Source: Fimbriiglobus sp. (GTDB lineage Bacteria > Planctomycetota > Planctomycetia > Gemmatales > Gemmataceae). Taken from it: DNA of 60,182 nucleotides. Positions within the stretch are counted from its first letter, which is position 1, and each line of letters begins with the position of its first letter. Shown one piece after another: positions 60,064 to 60,182 of this stretch. The stretch covers positions 1 through 60,182 of the forward strand of contig JANXWE010000119.1 of assembly GCA_025351325.1 (NCBI GenBank). Direction: 5' to 3'. The notes under the pieces are model-generated. The model had not been told where the DNA came from and ran no database searches. It saw only the letters and a list, made by a program, of their open reading frames with translations. Made by a program: the position numbers and the translations under genes.

Positions 60064-60182
60064 ATGCCTCTCGAAACAGAACCGGCTCGGATCATCCGAG
60101 TGCTGGCGTTCGCCCTGCGGCACCAGCCGCTCCAGTTCGGCGTCGCCTTGGACAACGAAGGATTCGCCGACCTGGACGAACT
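60064..60182 (+). CDS. KptA-like RNA 2'-phosphotransferase (5' part, cut by window end)
   Basis: Only 39 residues are in the window, starting at ATG 60064 with AAAGG nearby. They read RIIRVLAFALRHQPLQFGVA and LDNEGFADLDE, matching the N terminus of KptA/Tpt1 (pattern LSxxLRHxP...LDxxGWVxVDEL). The enzyme removes a 2'-phosphate from RNA using NAD and makes an ADP-ribose cyclic phosphate. In bacteria its role is unclear. The short stretch limits confidence. Confidence 0.65.
   Translation, partial: MPLETEPARIIRVLAFALRHQPLQFGVALDNEGFADLDE

Overview
The window reads as chromosomal DNA of a GC-rich planctomycete, most likely in or near Gemmataceae. Evidence: two DUF1501 proteins, a DUF1592/1588/1585 cytochrome c-type protein, a BBP7-type barrel, a DUF1559 pseudopilin-like protein, a free-standing copy of the domain usually found behind planctomycete WD40 repeats, an ECF sigma factor divergent from a membrane Ser/Thr kinase, and GCGGAGACGCGGAGG-type intergenic repeats. 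No function was checked against a database. All calls come from motifs, reading frames, ribosome binding sites and context.

Layout. 1-3.2 kb: a REP-associated tyrosine transposase next to a REP-like palindrome, then the cytochrome c/DUF1592 protein. 3.1-7.4 kb: TIM-barrel epimerase-like protein, PP2C phosphatase, kinase. 7.4-10 kb: sigma factor and a duplicated gene for an exported Cys/Tyr-rich protein. 10-16.2 kb: PLP dehydratase, TspO, rpmB-gatC, AlkD-like protein, a DUF11-type protein and an outer membrane barrel. 16.6-25.3 kb: Gly/Gln repeat protein, serine hydrolase, a two-gene unit with a cytoplasmic-looking metzincin, several exported proteins. 25.3-31.5 kb: ACT protein, zinc-ribbon/propeller protein, Mrp with DUF971, DUF1501, Y-family polymerase. 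31.7-34.9 kb: a four-gene cluster (MauE-like/DUF1573 fusion, six-Cys exported peptide, type I membrane protein, DUF1559 protein), partly AT-rich, with a promoter whose spacer contains ten consecutive G. 34.9-43.5 kb: exonuclease, UbiA, DUF4261, DUF1501, a metal ABC permease pair and a leucine-rich-repeat protein. 43.5-48.4 kb: GT4 and tandem-GT2 glycosyltransferases, a frameshifted remnant and an SMP-30 protein. 48.4-58 kb: LRR protein, M20 peptidase, exported PPC-like protein, HTTM pair, BirA, HI0933-type flavoprotein. 58.26-60.18 kb: tRNA-Ser(CGA), then a tyrosine recombinase, a small unknown gene and the 5' end of a KptA-like RNA 2'-phosphotransferase, the left end of an integrated element that continues past the window.

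What deserves attention. (1) The 31.7-34.9 kb cluster looks like an export and disulfide-maturation module. (2) The two REP-like palindromes share a TCAC loop and keep their inner stem by paired substitutions. (3) Two unrelated genes end in stop codons supplied by the edge of an intergenic repeat. (4) Two near-identical sigma70-type promoters lie 17.8 kb apart. (5) The sigma factor/kinase locus adjoins a duplicated Cys-rich surface protein gene whose second copy is decaying. (6) The tRNA-Ser integration site carries KptA-like cargo.
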